Positions 1 through 7,039 of a DNA stretch of 11,000 bases are shown here, piece by piece. The DNA is from Chrysomallon squamiferum. Lineage: Eukaryota > Mollusca > Gastropoda > Neomphalida > Peltospiridae. Both the position numbers and the translations under genes were made by a program. The DNA lies in assembly GCA_012295275.1 (NCBI GenBank), contig CM022671.1, positions 24,061,822 through 24,072,821 of the forward strand, read 5' to 3'. Below the pieces are notes generated by a model, which saw only the letters and a program-made list of their open reading frames with translations, had not been told where the DNA came from and did no database searches. Position 1 is the stretch's first letter, and the number at the start of each line of letters is the position of its first letter.

Positions 1-61
1 GAAACGGCCTGAAGAGGATATAAAGGAATTGGAACAAAAGAACAAGATAACCAGAGACATG
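1..61 (+). CDS. chfr: CHFR exon 1 of window (partial, post-RING linker)
   Basis: Reads from base 2 as a charged segment ending NKITRDM, matching the NKITQDM stretch just after the RING finger of vertebrate CHFR. The donor is GTAAAC at 62 and the exon ends in phase 0. Its 5' end is beyond the window edge, so the acceptor is not seen. Confidence 0.9.
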
Positions 62-242
62 GTAAACAGAATTGTTGTTTACGTTGGCATACAGATATAT
101 TTAAATAATTTTAAAATTCTGATAATCGAATTTTAGCATGTAAAACAAAACTAAGTATGCAGTGTCTTTTCCATTTTAAACCTGTTTTGATAATGATCAA
201 AGATAACATTACCACATACTTCTTTCTGGAATGGTAAAATAA

Positions 243-273
<31 letters not shown>

Positions 274-1241
274 AATAATTACAATAGTGGTGGTTTTGGT
301 GGTGGTGTAAATAGAAATAGTAGCAGTAATAGTAGTAGTAATTGTAGAAGTAATAGTAGTATTTACTAGAAGTAGTAGCTATTAATAGTAGTAGTAAACA
401 TGATAGTGGCTGTAGTAAAAGCAGAGTGGTAATAATAATAGCAATCACATCATCATCATCATCAACAACAACAATTACAATAACAGTCGTATTTATTGAG
501 CAATAATTATTTTAATAGATGAGATTGTATTTCAGCTGTATCCAGGAAAAGAGAAGAAGAAAAAAGGGAACTGTGGTTCTGACTGTGAGGGTTGTTCAGA
601 ATGTTCTGGTTCTAGTGACAGTGAAGATTTTGAAGATTCCGATGATTCCAATGATGACCTGCGGCCTCCTGTGATCAATCCACAGTTGTCAGTAAAACCA
701 TCTTCTACCACTACTAATCTTTTTATTTTATTTTATTTTTTTGCATTGAATATCTATCTTGTTAAATTAATTTTAAAGATTTAGTAAATTTTACTGAATT
801 TTTATTGCAGGCTACCAGCTGCTGGGTTCTTTGGATGGGCAGCTGGAATGTTTGGAACAGTAAGGTAATCACAAAATCACTTCAGAATACATGAGTAAAT
901 ATTTGTTTAATTGAACTAGTACATAGTTTATTATTAAAATTTATTAAGGTGAAAACATTTTGGTTTTTATGACAAATGATAACAAGAGAAAAAAGCCCCT
1001 GTTTGTCTTATCAGTTAGGAGATAGGAATCTTTTCCATTGACCTTCTCATAAAAAGGAATATTTTAACATTGATAAACTGTTTTAAGGTATTGGCTGAAA
1101 TGGGAAATAGTTTGGTGGGTTTATATAAGATGATTGATTTCGTGACTTGTATTCTTGTTAGAACAGATAGCTTTTAGCTTGTTTTAATATTCAAACTTTG
1201 CTTTTTTTTAAGCTTGTTTTAATATTCAAAACTTTTCTTTT

Positions 1242-1303
<62 letters not shown>

Positions 1304-4300
1304 AATGAATATGAATATGAATTAATTTATTTGTAGGCCAAACAAAACTGTTTGTCGTCAGTGCCCTGAATATAAAGAAACAATAGGTGAAGTAAAATTG
1401 TTTGTCTGAAGATTTATGTCTTCTTAAAGCCATATTTTGAACAGTGACTTAAAAATATATTTCTTGAAAAGATTATTATTATTAATATTTTTTAAGGTAC
1501 ATAAATGTTTGTATATTCTTCAGCATTAATATTTTTGTGTCATTTACAAATAACTGAAAGAAAAACAAGTAAAAAAAATAGCTTTGATTTTTTAAAAATA
1601 CTTTTAAGCACTTTTTTTCAATGTTGATAAAATATTTAATGTTTTCATTTTTTGTTTTGAAAGATGCAAGTAAGTACCAAAAGACAGGAGTGAAAGGAAA
1701 AGTTGATAAAGATATTGAGCAGTCAACATCTGGAGATGGTATGAAAGATATTTAGTAATTATGCTATTGTACATTACAGTATATTAACAGGTAACAGTAA
1801 ATTTATGAATTTCTAATGAATTTAAAGAATGACAGGAAGTCACCATTCATATTATGCAGTTTTATTTAACTAGTATTTCACACACAGCAAATAATGTAAA
1901 CTTAAAGTGTATCTTGGTTGATACTGAAAACTAGTCTAAATATACTGTACATGCTTCCTAGTTATGTTTTATCTCTGATTATGTCCCATCTTAACTGATA
2001 ATGAAGTATAACCATAAAGGAGTACAGTTTAATAATACCTGCACATTCCCAATTCACTGTAGTCATGATATCACCATTTTTCTGCAGTCCTGACATTTTC
2101 TTTTTTCTGAAACCATGACATTATTTTTCCATAGTCATTTACTTCATTTTACAGTAGTTGACATCAAATTTATGAGGTTGTGACATCATTTTTCATGTCA
2201 GAGTCCAGACATATAAGTTTACTCTAAAATTTCTTCTAGTCTTGTCATTCTTCCATGTATATGATGATTCCATGGCTCAAGCTGAAAATAATGCTGTTCA
2301 TATCTTTTGTAAAAGCATTATTATTATTTTATTTTTTTTGTCATGCTCTATTAAGATATGAGTTTCCCAAAAGCAAGAAAATAATAACTTGAAAGAATTA
2401 AAAAATTAAAAAACTGTATTAATTATTTAGTGGCATCAAGACTAGTAAATTTACATTTGCTTGTAATATAGTGTTTGTATAAATGGAATACCTTCAAGCT
2501 GAGAAAAAGTAGTAACATTCATGATGAATTCTTCAAAAAAGCTTGTATAAACATCATTAGTTTAATTATAATTAGGACGGTGTTACATATATATAAACAT
2601 ACTCTGATCCCCCACCCCCCCAAATAACCAGAGCATTTCATTTACGTGTTAAACATTCAGTCATTAAAAAATGTTGTTTTCTTTGCTACTCTTTGCAGAA
2701 GTTAAGGTTATTTTTAATTGGTCTTCTTTATTTTTTTGCAGTTACTGTTGTTGTTTCTGTTTATTTCTTTCCTTTTTTGAGTGGGGCATATTCTTGTTGT
2801 TTTAGTTCAGCCATCATCAAGTAAAGGAGGTTGTGCAGATGGTGATGGAAAAATTATGCCAGTCCCTCCCAAGTATGTCTGTACACCAGATCAGCTCCAT
2901 GTTCTTTGTCAGTGCTGTCTTCAACCAATGCCTTGTCATCGTTATGAGAAAAACAACACTACCAGCTACCCACCACAGCATTGTAAGCTTTACTACAAAT
3001 GTTTGTGGTCAGTTGTTAAAAGTCCTTTTTTTGAAGTTTAGTTATTATTATTTTTTTTTTTATTACTGTGATGGAGTGTTGACTTTGTATGCCAGATAAA
3101 AAGTTCTGTAGCAGAATGTTTTATTTATTTATTTATTTATTTAATTATTTATTTATTTATTACTGTTTTTTTGTGGGTATTTCCCCATGGAATTAGGGTA
3201 GACAGTCTTAAAATATAGATTAATTAATTATTATACTTCACCAAAAATTTATATACATTACCCAATGTTGCATATTCATTTTTTTTTCCATCTTATAGCA
3301 AATTGTGATAAAAAAATAGTGTTATTTGTTTGTGAGAATTTTTATTTTATTGAACTAGATAAATATTGATTCTGTATCAAGAATTTCACTAAATTTTGTG
3401 ATTTATTAATTAATATTTTTTTTTTTTAAATTAAAAAATTAAAATAATATAAAATAAAATAATAAAAACAAAAAAAACTCCAACAAAACTTGTAAATGAT
3501 TTCTTTTTTTTTTAGATTATCTGACAAAGAATCATATGTTCAAAGTCATTTTAGTATCACACTTTTAACCTGACAATTAACAGTGACTATATTAAAATTT
3601 AAATAATAATATAGTAATAAAAATAATAATAAAAAATCTTTTTTTATTTAGAAAAGTTAACTCTACAGTCTATTGTTAAATTTCTCTGCAGGTGATTTTT
3701 GTCAAAGGGGCTTTCTGTCATGCTTACTGGGGATGCAGAAAAATTGACTGTCTGGGATGCTTGTCAAAATTTAAAGGTATTTGAAAATTAATTAATTTGT
3801 TTGTTCTGCCAAATATTAATATTAATTTGTCAGAAATATTTATCAGCTTTATGTTATGTTGTGTTATGTTACGTTACGTTATATTATGATACATTTTCTT
3901 ATCTTACGTTACGTTTTGTTGCTTTATGTTACATTATATTACATATTACTGTTATTATTATTGTTATTATTTTCTGCTGCTGTTTAGATTAATTTATAAA
4001 ATACATTTTTGCTGAATATCATACTTTCAGATATGAACTTTGGGAAAAAAGTGCTAAATAACATAGTGTTAAATAATGCAACAGAGTCCAACATTTTAAA
4101 GGTATCTTTCAGTCTTTGCTTGCTTTTGTAATAAAATAAACGTATTCTGTAACTGAAATTTGAAACTAAATAATTGATGATACCTATGTTTTAAAGTCAT
4201 AAATATTTTAAATGAATCAAAATCAGAGTGATTAAATGAAACACTTACCAACATTCATATGTCATTTACGGAATGGGTATAAAATATATCAGTTTAATGT

Positions 4301-6013
4301 ATCAGATTGTAAGTGAACTAAAGATTATGTTCCATTATTTAACAATTAAGTATTTCAAATTACTCATTTTTTTAGTTAAAATTTTATTTACTGTCTTAGA
4401 TGCATTTTCATTTGCTTGATTCCAGTGCATACTTTTCATTAGGATAATTACCCACCCCCCACTAAAACTCAGTAAATACTTTTTGTGTAAATATGATTTT
4501 GTTTTAAAAGAATTACTTGGAGGAAAGAGGTATGTCTGTCAAGGATATGTTACTGAACTGTCTACAAAAGCTGGATGAAGGGAAATATTCTTGTGTTGGT
4601 GAGTTATATGTTTAACAGTTATAAAAAATGTTGTTTGTATTAATATGATCGTGCAATTGAGATTTAAAAATAAATGAATGAATGAGTGAATAAATACGTA
4701 AATTAATAAAAACAATAATAAGTAAAGTTTAATTTTTCATTAGTTGTTGCTGTAGATTCTTGTAATAATGATGATTATGATGATAATAATAAGAAGAAAT
4801 AGAAGAAAAAAATAATAATAAAAAGAAGTAAAATATAATGTTTTTTTTTTTTTAAATTTTAAATTTAATTTTGTACAGATCAGATGGGGCATAGAATTGA
4901 TTCAAACACATTTATTTGTTTTCGTTGTGGTCTTCGCAATTTGAAAGACCTGGCCTACCAGTACAGAAAGGACATTCCACGAGACCACTTACCAGGTAAC
5001 TTCTTGACCAGTCAGAAACCACATTTTCAGTGTGTGATTTGTTTTATTCAATTTATTTTCAAAAAGAAAGAAACTGAAAGGGCATGAACTGTTACCAAAT
5101 AACCATTGAGCATTTTCTGATTGAGAACTGTACGTTTGTGGCATAAAATAGAACGGATATGTAGCCAGAGTACATTTTAATTGTTACAACTAGAACACAG
5201 TCCTCTAAGACAGGTTGCTACTGTTTAAATGACTCTGAAGTGATAGGTAAACTGTATAAGAAGAACAAGTATTTTGCTATTGTTTTTCAGTATCCTCTAA
5301 TTTCTGTCTGCTCTGTTATTACCTTTATTATTACTGGACATATTTATTTTAAGACTATTTAAAAAAACAACACACGTTTTGTTGTAATATTAACTCCTAT
5401 ACATGTCATTGCCTGAAATACGTATTTTAAGATTATTTTATTTCAGCTATAGTGACATCAAGACCAGACTGTTACTGGGGTAGACACTGTCGTACACAGA
5501 TAAATAAACCACATCACGCCGAGTAAGTGGAATAAAAAATTTAAAATATTTGCCCTGCCACATATATATTAATTATAATCATAAACGTTAATCGTGAATA
5601 TTATGAAAAAAAGAATGCTGTATTAAAGTTTTTAGAAACTGTATTTGTAATATGCATAAGTGGAGTGAAATAGCAAGAAATTTGAATATGTCATGAAAGT
5701 GCTTAAAAAAAAAAAAAAAAAAAATGAATGATTGTTTTAATTTAATTTTTTTTTTTAATTGCTTTCATATAATTCGAATAAATATATTGTTTTTGGTTTC
5801 CTGCACAGCAAACAAGCAAAACAACAAGAACAACAACAAGAAATAATAAAACACAAACATATTGATACATTCCTACATACTGACTATTCAGATTGTAAAT
5901 AAATCCCTTTAAAAGGAATTTGATTTTCATTACTATTGTTTGAACTGAAATGTTTCTAATTTTTAATTTGCAGGCGTTTCAACCACATCTGCGACCAAAC
6001 CAGAACAACGTAA
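1..6013 (+). CDS. chfr: CHFR E3 ubiquitin ligase, 3' part (12 exons)
   Basis: The spliced model joins 1-61, 536-687, 811-864, 1337-1386, 1664-1738, 2806-2982, 3692-3776, 4031-4101, 4511-4598, 4879-4995, 5447-5522 and 5974-6013, giving about 347 residues. Seen: stretches that match the C-terminal half of vertebrate CHFR in order, including NKITRDM, VCRQCPEY, LCQCCLQPMP, FCHAYWGC, CGLRNLKDLAYQYR, SRPDCYWGRHCRTQ and FNHIC. All introns are GT-AG and the phases agree. Known for the family: CHFR has FHA, RING and cysteine-rich domains plus a poly(ADP-ribose)-binding zinc finger, and it ubiquitinates mitotic kinases such as PLK1 and Aurora A to delay mitotic entry under stress. The FHA and RING exons are not in the window, so the 5' end is missing. 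One extra base in exon 7 disrupts the frame; either the assembly has an indel or the copy is damaged. Identity is near certain; exon 3 and the exon 2 donor are the least sure parts. Confidence 0.95.
62..535 (+). other. CHFR intron with degenerate trinucleotide tract
   Basis: Intron from GTAAAC to TTTCAG. Its middle (238-488) is almost wholly trinucleotide repeats; the rest is plain AT-rich sequence. No other gene is seen on either strand. Confidence 0.85.
238..488. repeat. compound trinucleotide microsatellite (AAT, GTA/AGT, ATC, AAC)
   Basis: Starts as near-perfect AAT units (about 238-279), passes through GGT and a long interrupted AGT/GTA stretch (about 280-435), then ATC (about 448-462) and AAC (about 463-473). 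The register of three is kept through most of the tract while the unit changes, which suggests one old expanded repeat that has mutated. It yields spurious long low-complexity open frames. Confidence 0.9.
536..687 (+). CDS. chfr: CHFR exon 2 (acidic Ser/Asp linker)
   Basis: The acceptor is TTTCAG ending at 535. The exon encodes a lysine run, then CGSDCEGCSECSGSS, then a Ser/Asp/Glu-rich acidic stretch; the acidic part corresponds to the phospho-rich linker before the cysteine-rich region of vertebrate CHFR. Two donors compete: GTCAGT at 688 (phase 2) and GTAAAA at 692 (phase 0). Only the donor at 688 keeps the frame into either exon 3 or exon 4, so 687 is chosen. The CxxxCxxCxxC cluster is not a feature I recall in vertebrate CHFR. 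Confidence 0.85.
811..864 (+). CDS. chfr: CHFR exon 3, candidate cassette exon
   Basis: A 54-base segment sits between TTATTGCAG (ending 810) and a donor GTAATC at 865. In the frame set by its neighbours it encodes a Gly/Ala/Phe/Trp-rich insert, LPAAGFFGWAAGMFGTV plus a split Arg. It is phase 2 at both ends and divisible by three, so skipping it leaves the frame intact. Without it, exon 2 to exon 4 reads PQLPNKTVCRQC, close in spacing to vertebrate ISQPYVVCRQC. It may therefore be an optional or lineage-specific exon. A second frame is also open, which weakens the coding signal. Confidence 0.6.
1176..1245. repeat. tandem duplication, 35-base period
   Basis: The 20-mer AGCTTGTTTTAATATTCAAA occurs exactly at 1176-1195 and again at 1211-1230, each followed by a T-rich run with one or two C. 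This is a local two-copy duplication of about 35 bases inside the intron, next to the AAT microsatellite. Confidence 0.85.
1243..1301. repeat. (AAT)n microsatellite, about 19-20 perfect units
   Basis: An uninterrupted ATA/AAT run. Its 3' end is about 35 bases before the acceptor of CHFR exon 4, so it lies close to or within the branch-point region of that intron. Confidence 0.95.
1337..1386 (+). CDS. chfr: CHFR exon 4 (VCRQCPEY, start of Cys-rich region)
   Basis: The acceptor TTTGTAG ends at 1336. The exon reads PNKTVCRQCPEYKETI, nearly identical to vertebrate CHFR YVVCRQCPEY. This CxxC opens the cysteine-rich region. It enters in phase 2, ends in phase 1 and uses the donor GTGAAG at 1387. 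The acceptor lies only about 35 bases after a long AAT microsatellite. Confidence 0.92.
1387..1663 (+). other. CHFR intron between exons 4 and 5
   Basis: AT-rich intron from GTGAAG to AAAG. It has T-rich pyrimidine tracts near its 3' end. No other feature is seen. Confidence 0.8.
1664..1738 (+). CDS. chfr: CHFR exon 5 (hydrophilic spacer)
   Basis: The acceptor is GAAAG ending at 1663 after a T-rich tract, and the donor is GTATGA at 1739. With the phase 1 base from exon 4 it reads D, then ASKYQKTGVKGKVDKDIEQS and STSGD fragments. It is a Lys/Asp-rich spacer between CxxC motifs, equivalent to the poorly conserved human segment before QDYVCP. It is 75 bases long, phase 1 at both ends. Support is mainly phase agreement and splice sites, as the sequence itself is not conserved. 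Confidence 0.75.
1739..2805 (+). other. longest CHFR intron (about 1.07 kb)
   Basis: Holds a degenerate tandem repeat (2056-2203), a C-rich tract CCCCCACCCCCCC at 2609-2621, and a T-rich tract before the acceptor. No coding potential with conserved motifs was seen on either strand. Confidence 0.8.
2056..2203. repeat. degenerate minisatellite, unit about 20-25 bases
   Basis: A motif like TGACATCATTTTTC recurs at about 2066, 2091, 2116, 2139, 2159 and 2181, spaced 25, 25, 23, 20 and 22 bases, often preceded by a GTAGTC or CAGTC-like stretch. Copies have diverged by substitutions and small indels, so this is an old tandem array. Confidence 0.6.
2806..2982 (+). CDS. chfr: CHFR exon 6 (YVCTPDQLHVLCQCCLQPMP)
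   Basis: The acceptor is chosen as TTTTAG ending at 2805, because it supplies the two bases (TT) needed to finish a Val codon after exon 5. An AG five bases later (2809-2810) would break the frame. The exon carries KYVCTPDQLHVLCQCCLQPM, matching human DYVCPLQGSHALCTCCFQPMP, then a basic stretch and YPPQH. The donor is GTAAGC at 2983, phase 1. Reading on past it gives only intron. Confidence 0.95.
2983..3691 (+). other. CHFR intron between exons 6 and 7
   Basis: AT-rich intron with a TTTA microsatellite near 3118-3162, A/T homopolymer runs near 3417-3475 and an AAT-like patch at 3602-3640. Nothing else is recognised. Confidence 0.8.
3118..3162. repeat. (TTTA)n microsatellite
   Basis: About eleven TTTA units with a single interruption (TTAATTA). 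Intronic. Confidence 0.9.
3692..3776 (+). CDS. chfr: CHFR exon 7 with a one-base frameshift
   Basis: The acceptor CTCTGCAG ends at 3691. The first part reads CDFCQRG in the frame set by exon 6. The second part reads FCHAYWGCRKIDCLGCLSKFK in the frame demanded by exon 8. Together they align residue for residue with human CAVCLQPFCHLYWGC, but the two parts are one base out of step. The exon is 85 bases where phase 1 in and phase 1 out demand a multiple of three. Left as written, reading stops at TGA 3745-3747. The extra base lies within about 3703-3715, which includes a GGGG run at 3707-3710. The donor is GTATTT at 3777. Confidence 0.9.
3848..3955. repeat. degenerate pentanucleotide repeat (ATGTT/ACGTT)
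   Basis: Successive five-base units ATGTT, GTGTT, ACGTT and ATATT run from about 3848 to 3890, with a second cluster at 3903-3945 containing TTACGTTACGTT. It lies in the intron between exons 7 and 8 and supplies most of the CpG in that intron. Confidence 0.75.
4031..4101 (+). CDS. chfr: CHFR exon 8
   Basis: The acceptor CTTTCAG ends at 4030. With the base from exon 7 it reads DMNFGKKVLNN, then IVLNNATESNILK, parallel to human DKCLDGVLNNNSYESDILK. It enters in phase 1, ends in phase 0, with donor GTATCT at 4102. Human Cys in DKCLD is replaced by a non-Cys residue here. Confidence 0.93.
4102..4510 (+). other. CHFR intron between exons 8 and 9
   Basis: Plain AT-rich intron. The only compositional outlier is CCCACCCCCC at 4451-4460, about 50 bases before the acceptor. 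A similar C-rich string occurs in the intron at 2609-2621. Confidence 0.8.
4511..4598 (+). CDS. chfr: CHFR exon 9 (NYLEERG segment)
   Basis: The acceptor TTAAAAG ends at 4510 and the donor is GTGAGT at 4599. It reads NYLEERGMSVKDMLLNCLQK and then LDEGKYSCV, parallel to human NYLATRGLTWKNMLTESLVALQRG. Phase 0 in, phase 1 out. It forms the helical part of the cysteine-rich region. Confidence 0.94.
4668..4858. repeat. mixed AATG/AATA and AAT/GAT/AAG simple-sequence tract
   Basis: Imperfect AATG/AATA tetranucleotides (about 4668-4700) are followed by GAT, AAT and AAG triplets (about 4765-4825), then a T12-class run ending about 25 bases before the acceptor of CHFR exon 10. Confidence 0.75.
4879..4995 (+). 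CDS. chfr: CHFR exon 10 (CxxCGLRNLKDLAYQYR)
   Basis: The acceptor TTGTACAG ends at 4878 and the donor GTAACT is at 4996. The exon encodes FICFRCGLRNLKDLAYQYRK and DIPRDHLP, closely matching human VLCYCCGLRSFRELTYQYRQNIPASELP. The CxxC is the last of the cysteine-rich region before the PBZ finger. The frame stays open for about 90 bases past the donor, which is intron and not protein. Confidence 0.96.
4996..5446 (+). other. CHFR intron between exons 10 and 11
   Basis: AT-rich intron from GTAACT to TTTCAG without microsatellites. I see nothing else in it. Confidence 0.8.
5447..5522 (+). CDS. chfr: CHFR exon 11 (PBZ zinc finger, first part)
   Basis: The acceptor TATTTCAG ends at 5446. It reads IVTSRPDCYWGRHCRTQIN then KPHHA, with a split Glu codon at the end. 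This matches the PBZ consensus R-x-x-C-x-[FYW]-G-x-x-C followed by the HH pair. Known for the family: this finger binds poly(ADP-ribose) and is needed for the antephase checkpoint. In the 347-residue fragment C318, C324 and H332/H333 are the metal-ligand candidates. The donor GTAAGT at 5523 leaves phase 2. Confidence 0.97.
5523..5973 (+). other. last CHFR intron
   Basis: AT-rich intron. It contains an A20 run (5705-5724), a T9-class run soon after, and an interrupted CAACAA patch (about 5818-5842). No gene is seen. Confidence 0.8.
5974..6013 (+). CDS. chfr: CHFR exon 12, C terminus and stop
   Basis: The acceptor TTTGCAG ends at 5973. It reads RFNHICDQTRTT and then TAA at 6011-6013, matching human KFNHICEQTRFKN at the extreme C terminus. 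It supplies the last PBZ histidine (H339). The protein ends at the same relative place as vertebrate CHFR. Confidence 0.97.
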
Positions 6014-6269
6014 TTCAGATTAACTTGCGGAAAACCTGTAGATTAATGTATGTGTGTGTTTTTTGTTTTTGTTTTATTTTATTTTTTTATATATTTATCA
6101 GAAACAGGTTCTTTTATATAGTAAAATTCCAAATGACATAATTTCAGATAAACTGTTAAGTATCTAAACCGTGCCATTATTGTTTTGCTGGGTTTACTTA
6201 CGTATTCCATGTTATATAATTCTAACAATTTGTATAGTGTGTAACCTTATTCAGAATTTGTATTTTCAA

Positions 6270-6285
6270 ATTATTTTATTTTATT

Positions 6286-6344
<59 letters not shown>

Positions 6345-6386
6345 TTTGTTTGTTTGTTTGTTTGTTTGTTTGTTTGTTTGTTTGTT
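6270..6386. repeat. compound (TTTTA)n-(TTTA)n-(TTTG)n microsatellite
   Basis: A few TTTTA units lead into about fifteen uninterrupted TTTA units (about 6286-6347), which change cleanly to about ten TTTG units (about 6348-6386). If transcribed it lies in the CHFR 3' UTR, about 260 bases after the stop. TTTATTTA strings resemble AU-rich elements in form. Confidence 0.95.
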
Positions 6387-6472
6387 ACAATGAACATTTG
6401 GACTATTTACTGTTTTATGCAAAGTGTGTTTGTATGTGTGTGAACGTGTTTGCCTTTGTATTAATGATATTT

Positions 6473-6478
6473 AATAAA
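6473..6478 (+). promoter_or_regulatory. candidate poly(A) signal AATAAA for CHFR
   Basis: First exact AATAAA after the CHFR stop, about 460 bases downstream, followed by a GT-rich stretch (GCGGTTGTTGACATTGTTC) that could serve as a downstream element. In AT-rich DNA the hexamer is common, so this is tentative. Confidence 0.4.
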
Positions 6479-6576
6479 TGCGGTTGTTGACATTGTTCTT
6501 ACATATCACACTATAGTAAAGCATTCTTGTTTCTGTGATTTTTCTTATACCTAGAATTATAGAGACTCCATAACTA

Positions 6577-6582
6577 AATAAA
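6577..6582 (+). promoter_or_regulatory. second candidate poly(A) signal AATAAA
   Basis: Exact AATAAA about 565 bases after the CHFR stop, followed by a T/G-rich stretch. It is an alternative to the signal at 6473. Confidence 0.35.
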
Positions 6583-7039
6583 ATTAATGTATAATTTTGT
6601 GATATATTTCAAAGCAAAGTGTGTAAATATGTGTAAGTGTATGTGAATATAATTAATAACATTGTTAATTATTGAAAGTTTGTTATTCCTTTTTGTTTTA
6701 ATATGTAAATTAATACGTCTAAAAAATAACATCAATATGTATTTAACATTTCTTTGATAGAAATAATTTAATTAGATTTACAACATTTATTTTTCATAAT
6801 TTATACATACATAAAAGGTTTATTAGCTTTTTATTAAATTTAATATTTTTCGTACTGTTGCTGTTGGTTTTTTGTTGTACGTCTGTGTGTATATGCAGTT
6901 ATTCATAGTTCAAACAGATCATTAGATAAATTTAAATGTGTTTGTTTTATATACTTATATCTAAGAACAAAGACAAAAAAATACACATTAATAAATGTTT
7001 TCAAAATTGTTTAGCATATTCATTTAGCTGAATCTTGTA

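Larger units (their letters stand above)
865..1336 (+). other. CHFR intron between exons 3 and 4
   Basis: AT-rich intron holding a 20-base direct duplication and the long AAT microsatellite listed separately. Nothing else is recognised. Confidence 0.8.
6014..6600 (+). other. probable CHFR 3' UTR
   Basis: Follows the CHFR stop directly and contains two AATAAA candidates and a large compound microsatellite. The cleavage site cannot be placed from sequence alone; the end given here is only a guess near the second signal. Confidence 0.45.

Noticed and set aside
209-448. Minus-strand open frame rich in Tyr, Leu and Asn
   Set aside because: It is a translation of the intronic trinucleotide tract. 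It has no domain and no conserved composition.
1191-1433. Minus-strand open frame with a long Ile run
   Set aside because: The Ile run is the AAT microsatellite read backwards, and the rest overlaps CHFR exon 4 on the opposite strand.
4996-5087. Open continuation of CHFR exon 10 to a TGA
   Set aside because: A GTAACT donor at 4996 and a phase-matched next exon at 5447 encoding the PBZ finger show it is intron.
6171-6443. Plus-strand open frame with Leu-Phe-Ile-Tyr repeats and Val-Cys-Leu-Phe repeats
   Set aside because: It translates the TTTA/TTTG microsatellite; there is no gene evidence.
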